From assembly GCA_025997495.1 (NCBI GenBank), contig BNUR01000122.1, forward strand, positions 1 through 9,035: 9,035 nucleotides of DNA, given 5' to 3'. Shown here piece by piece: positions 6,240 to 9,035 of this stretch (positions within the stretch are counted from its first letter, which is position 1; each line of letters begins with the position of its first letter). Made by a program: the position numbers and the translations under genes. Below the pieces are notes generated by a model. The model worked only from the letters and a program-made list of their open reading frames with translations, was not told the DNA's origin and searched no databases. The stretch is from Spirochaetia bacterium. Lineage in GTDB: Bacteria > Spirochaetota > Spirochaetia > Treponematales > Breznakiellaceae.

Positions 6240-8383
6240 AAACCAAGTCTGCGTTACTACTACTGCTTGCCCTGTGCCTGTCCCTGACGTGGTGCAATAA
6301 TGTTATTCACGACCTTGTCCCCTGGGATGCTGAGGAAGGGGATGGTCTGCCGACAACACCGTCCTACACGGTACGGTTTGACAAAAACGGCGGAACAACG
6401 GACGCAAGCCCCGCAGCCAAGACGGTAATCCCGCCGGCGGCCACGATAGACGCGCTGCCTGCTACGGACCCCACTTGGGCAGGTCACACCTTCGAGGGCT
6501 GGTGGACGGAAAACGGCTCCGGTGGCAACTGGGGTACCGCGTTTACCGCATCAACACCGGTGACGGCGGACATCACCGTATACGCGCAGTGGACGGCGAA
6601 CATCTACACGGTACGGTTTGACAGAAACAGCGGAACAACGGACGCAAGCCCCGCGGCCAAGACGGTAATCCCGCCGGCGGCCACGATAGACGCGCTGCCC
6701 GCTATTGATCCCACTTGGGCAGGTCACGCCTTCGAGGGCTGGTGGACGGAAAACGGTTTTGGCGGCAATTGGGGCAGAGAGTTTACTGCGTCAACACCGG
6801 TGACGGCGGACATCACCGTATACGCCAAGTGGAACCCGCCGCCTAACTACTACACGGTAACCTTTAACAAGAACAGCACCGATTCCGGTAGTACGGAAGC
6901 AGACCCACAGACGGCAGTCGTTACAGACGGCGGGACGGTAAATCCGCTGCCGACTGCGCCTGCCAGAACCGGCTACACTTTCGCGGGCTGGAACAGGGCG
7001 GCAAATGGAAGCGGAACTGCGTTTGACGAGACAACTACGGTAACGGCGAACATCACCGTGTATGCCAAGTGGACGGCAAATACCTATACGGTGACCTTCG
7101 ACAAAAACGGCGGCACAACCGACGCAAGCCCCGCGGTCAAGACCGTGACCGTTCCGACAACCACGATAGACGCGCTGCCCACTGCCGCGCCCACATGGGC
7201 AGGCCACACCTTCGAGGGCTGGTGGACGAAAAACGGTGACGGCGGCGATTGGGGCATAGAGTTTACCGCGACGACTACGGTGAGTGCGAACATCACCGTA
7301 TACGCCAAGTGGAACCCGCCGCCTAACTACTACCTGGTAACCTTTAACAAAAACAACACCGACTCAGGCAGTACGGAAGCAAACCCGCGGACGGCATCTG
7401 TTGCAGATGGCGGGACGGTAAACCCGCTGCCGACACAACCTGCCAGAACCGGCTACACCTTCGTGGGCTGGAACAGGGCGGCAGACGGCAGCGGAACTGT
7501 GTTTGACGCGACGACTGTGGTGACGGCGAACATCACCGTGTACGCGCAGTGGACAATTAACACCTATACGGTGACCTTTGACAAAAATGGCGGCGATACT
7601 GACGCAAGCCCCGCAAGCAATACAACCACTTATGGCGGAACCGTATCGCTGCCGACTGCGCCCGCCAAAACCGGCTACACCTTCGGCGGCTGGAACACGG
7701 CGGCAAATGGAAGCGGAACCGTGTTTGACGCAACGACTACGGTGACGGGGAACCTCACCGTGTACGCGCAGTGGACAATTAACAGCTACACGGTAACCTT
7801 TGACAAAAACGGCGGCGATACTGACGCAAGCCCCGCGGTCAAGACCGTGACCGTTCCGGCAACTAGGATTGACGCGTTGCCCACTACGGCCTCCACATGG
7901 GCAGGCCACACCTTCGAGGGCTGGTGGACGAAAAACGGTGACGGCGGCGATTGGGGCGGGGCGTTTACCGCGACGACTACGGTGAGTGCGAACATCACCG
8001 TATACGCCAAGTGGAACCCGCCACCTAACTACTACAAGGTAACCTTTAACAAGAACAACACTGATTCCGGCAGTACGGAAGCAAACCCACAGACGGCATC
8101 TGTTGCAGACGGCGGGACGGTAAACCCGCTGCCGGCACAACCCGCTAGACTCGGCTACACCTTCGCCGGCTGGAACACGGCGGCAAATGGAAGCGGAACT
8201 CTGTTTGACGCGACGACTACGGTGGCGGCGAACATCACCGTGTATGCCAAGTGGACGGCAAATACCTATACGGTGACCTTTGATAAAAACAACACGGACT
8301 CAGGCAGTACTGAAGCAAGCCCGAATACCCGGGGACCTGTAACACATGGCGTACACGGTGATGTTCGCCGTTACCGGCGTTGA
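6236..8383 (+). CDS. InlB B-repeat (Listeria-Bacteroides repeat) surface lipoprotein-like protein, C-terminus altered by an inversion
   Basis: 715 residues from ATG 6236, chosen because GGAGG at 6221-6225 is well spaced and the ATGA overlap couples it to the OmpA-like gene; an in-frame TTG at 6227 is too close to that site. Residues 1-22 are a signal peptide ending LSLTWC. Lipidation at Cys20 is plausible under loose spirochaete lipobox rules, but Trp before Cys is atypical. From about residue 44 it is entirely InlB B repeats (Flg_new type): eight full units of 74-82 residues and one cut unit. Each unit runs from YTVTFDKN through a GYTF.GWN or GHTFEGWW core to ITVYA.W. Repeats of this family are beta-grasp-like modules in surface and adhesion proteins. 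At 8348 the frame enters inverted DNA and ends after 11 unrelated residues (GVHGDVRRYRR), so this C-terminus is not native-looking. Confidence 0.85.
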   Translation: MKTKSALLLLLALCLSLTWCNNVIHDLVPWDAEEGDGLPTTPSYTVRFDKNGGTTDASPAAKTVIPPAATIDALPATDPTWAGHTFEGWWTENGSGGNWGTAFTASTPVTADITVYAQWTANIYTVRFDRNSGTTDASPAAKTVIPPAATIDALPAIDPTWAGHAFEGWWTENGFGGNWGREFTASTPVTADITVYAKWNPPPNYYTVTFNKNSTDSGSTEADPQTAVVTDGGTVNPLPTAPARTGYTFAGWNRAANGSGTAFDETTTVTANITVYAKWTANTYTVTFDKNGGTTDASPAVKTVTVPTTTIDALPTAAPTWAGHTFEGWWTKNGDGGDWGIEFTATTTVSANITVYAKWNPPPNYYLVTFNKNNTDSGSTEANPRTASVADGGTVNPLPTQPARTGYTFVGWNRAADGSGTVFDATTVVTANITVYAQWTINTYTVTFDKNGGDTDASPASNTTTYGGTVSLPTAPAKTGYTFGGWNTAANGSGTVFDATTTVTGNLTVYAQWTINSYTVTFDKNGGDTDASPAVKTVTVPATRIDALPTTASTWAGHTFEGWWTKNGDGGDWGGAFTATTTVSANITVYAKWNPPPNYYKVTFNKNNTDSGSTEANPQTASVADGGTVNPLPAQPARLGYTFAGWNTAANGSGTLFDATTTVAANITVYAKWTANTYTVTFDKNNTDSGSTEASPNTRGPVTHGVHGDVRRYRR
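7085..8266 (+). repeat. Duplicated 480-bp A-B pair (7085-7564 and 7787-8266)
   Basis: The pair of units 4-5 and the pair of units 7-8 have the same 246+234 bp structure and nearly the same protein sequence, including KTVTVP, WWTKNGDGGDWG, TTTVSANITVYAKW and TASVADGGTVNPLP. They are displaced by 702 bp. This points to block duplication of a pair with unit 6 between, rather than growth by single units. Confidence 0.85.
8260..8348 (+). repeat. Left arm of 89-bp perfect inverted repeat
   Basis: Bases 8260-8348 equal the reverse complement of 8947-9035 with no mismatch; 8349 against 8946 is the first difference. The arm covers the first part of repeat unit 9 (YTVTFDKNNTDSGSTEASPN to VTH). On its left it is limited only by the window end, so the real repeat may be longer. 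Confidence 0.97.
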
Positions 8384-9035
8384 CGCGGTAAATACACTTC
8401 CGCTGCCGTCGGGCATCGTGTTCCAACCGGCGAAACCGTAGCCGGGTCTGGTAGGCGCAGCCGGCAGCGGGTTTGCGCCGGAACCCGCCGCTACTCCCAG
8501 GATATTCGGACTTGCCTCGGTACTGCCTGAGTCACTGTTGTTCTTGTCAAATGTTACCGTGTAGTTAATTGTCCACTTGGCATACACGGTGATGTTCGCC
8601 GCCACCGTAGTCGTCGCGTCAAACAGAGTTCCGCTTCCATTTGCCGCCGTGTTCCAGCCGCCGAAGGTGTAGCCGGTTCTGGCGGGTTGTGTTGGCAGTG
8701 GGTTTATTGTACCGCCGTCTGCAACAACTGCCGTCTGTGGGCTTGCCTCTGTACTGCCTGAGTCACTGTTGTTCTTGTCAAATGTTACCGTGTAGGCGTT
8801 TGCCGTCCACTGCGCATACACGGTGATGTTTGCCACCACCGGGGTTGATGCATCAAACACAGTTCCGCTGCCGTTGGCTGCCGTGTACCAGCCGCCGAAG
8901 GTGTAGCCGGTTCTGGCGGGTTGTGTTGGCAGCGATACCGTTCCGTCATGTGTTACAGGTCCCCGGGTATTCGGGCTTGCTTCAGTACTGCCTGAGTCCG
9001 TGTTGTTTTTATCAAAGGTCACCGTATAGGTATTT
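8300..9035 (-). CDS. Inverted part of the InlB B-repeat gene (open at window edge)
   Basis: The minus strand is open from the window edge to a stop at 8300 and encodes InlB B repeats of the same family as the plus-strand gene: the rest of unit 9 (THDGTVSLPTQPARTGYTF...), a unit starting at the complement of 8794, and one starting at the complement of 8563 that ends ITVYA at 8349. Beyond that it reads the antisense of the left arm and stops after CYRSPGIRACFSTA. It has no start signal of its own. Joined to base 8348 after reversal it continues the plus-strand gene in frame and would give a 919-residue protein. It is therefore best read as a displaced segment of that gene, either an invertible cassette or an assembly or amplification artefact. 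Confidence 0.7.
   Translation of the reverse strand, partial: NTYTVTFDKNNTDSGSTEASPNTRGPVTHDGTVSLPTQPARTGYTFGGWYTAANGSGTVFDASTPVVANITVYAQWTANAYTVTFDKNNSDSGSTEASPQTAVVADGGTINPLPTQPARTGYTFGGWNTAANGSGTLFDATTTVAANITVYAKWTINYTVTFDKNNSDSGSTEASPNILGVAAGSGANPLPAAPTRPGYGFAGWNTMPDGSGSVFTASTPVTANITVYAMCYRSPGIRACFSTA
8947..9035 (-). repeat. Right arm of 89-bp perfect inverted repeat, running to the window end
   Basis: Reverse complement of 8260-8348, identical over all 89 bases and ending exactly at the last base. The two arms enclose 598 bp (8349-8946) of repeat-coding DNA in reverse orientation. Confidence 0.97.

Larger units (their letters stand above)
6365..8348 (+). repeat. Tandem array of InlB B-repeat units, two alternating types
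   Basis: Units begin at 6365 (240 bp), 6605 (246), 6851 (234), 7085 (246), 7331 (234), 7565 (222), 7787 (246), 8033 (234) and 8267 (cut at 8348). Type A has TWAGH.FEGWWT.NG and, in three of its four copies (units 2, 4 and 7), ends in KWNPPPNY. Type B has NNTDSGSTEA and GYTF.GWN. A and B alternate as 480-bp pairs (units 2-3, 4-5, 7-8); unit 6 is a hybrid that begins like A and ends like B. All junctions keep the frame. Confidence 0.93.

Noticed and set aside
7364..8140. Long open frames on the minus strand inside the InlB-repeat array (also 6791-7207 and 6260-6487)
   Set aside because: They are antisense shadows: the same stop-free pattern recurs with each repeat unit, the products are Arg/Cys/Val-rich with no known motif, and there is no ribosome site.
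6365..9035. CRISPR array
   Set aside because: The repeats are 222-246 bp, coding and directly abutting, with no short palindromic repeats or unique spacers.
8260..9035. Insertion sequence or transposon with terminal inverted repeats
   Set aside because: The enclosed DNA encodes only more InlB repeats, there is no transposase, and the arms themselves are coding parts of the repeat unit.

Overview
The window looks like chromosomal DNA from a spirochaete, most likely a Treponema of the gut-symbiont type. The basis is indirect: GC-rich housekeeping genes beside AT-richer accessory genes, short lipoproteins with loose lipoboxes, an OmpA-type barrel protein with an atypical peptidoglycan-binding domain, a very large InlB B-repeat (Listeria-Bacteroides repeat) surface protein, and frequent non-ATG starts. 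No rRNA or other marker confirms the lineage, so this is inference.

Layout. Positions 1-1197 hold the 3' two thirds of thrS (threonyl-tRNA synthetase), cut by the window edge and closed by a clear intrinsic terminator. A convergent gene at 1326-1838 (minus strand) encodes a cytoplasmic DsbA-like thiol oxidoreductase with a CPYC active site. An AT-richer block follows on the plus strand: a doubtful 52-residue ORF, a small secreted coiled-coil protein and a small lipoprotein. Their stops and starts overlap, and the block runs directly into sbcD (2860-4122), the exonuclease subunit of SbcCD. That sbcD carries an in-frame 18-bp minisatellite, and no sbcC follows it. At 4335-4694 (minus) lies an XRE-family repressor-like gene, divergent from a 63-residue unknown protein. 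The two promoters are clear, back to back and flanked by a pair of TAGCTA palindromes. Downstream on the plus strand are an OmpA-like outer-membrane protein interrupted by an apparent one-base insertion (5072-6239) and, overlapping it by ATGA, a lipoprotein-like protein made almost entirely of 74-82-residue InlB B repeats (from 6236).

The right end is the most striking part. At 8348 the repeat gene stops reading forward and the next 598 bases contain more units of the same gene on the opposite strand. The last 89 bases of the window are a perfect inverted copy of 8260-8348. Reversing the 598-bp segment restores the reading frame. This is either an invertible C-terminal cassette, which would switch the protein's C-terminus, or a fold-back chimera or misassembly of a repetitive gene. 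The sequence alone cannot separate these.

How the genes could work together: the XRE regulator, the small protein, the OmpA-like barrel and the repeat lipoprotein form one candidate surface module. A single strong promoter at 4768-4796 is followed by short or overlapping gene junctions and no visible terminator. The left half is housekeeping (translation, thiol redox, DNA repair) with a small envelope-protein insertion of unknown role.
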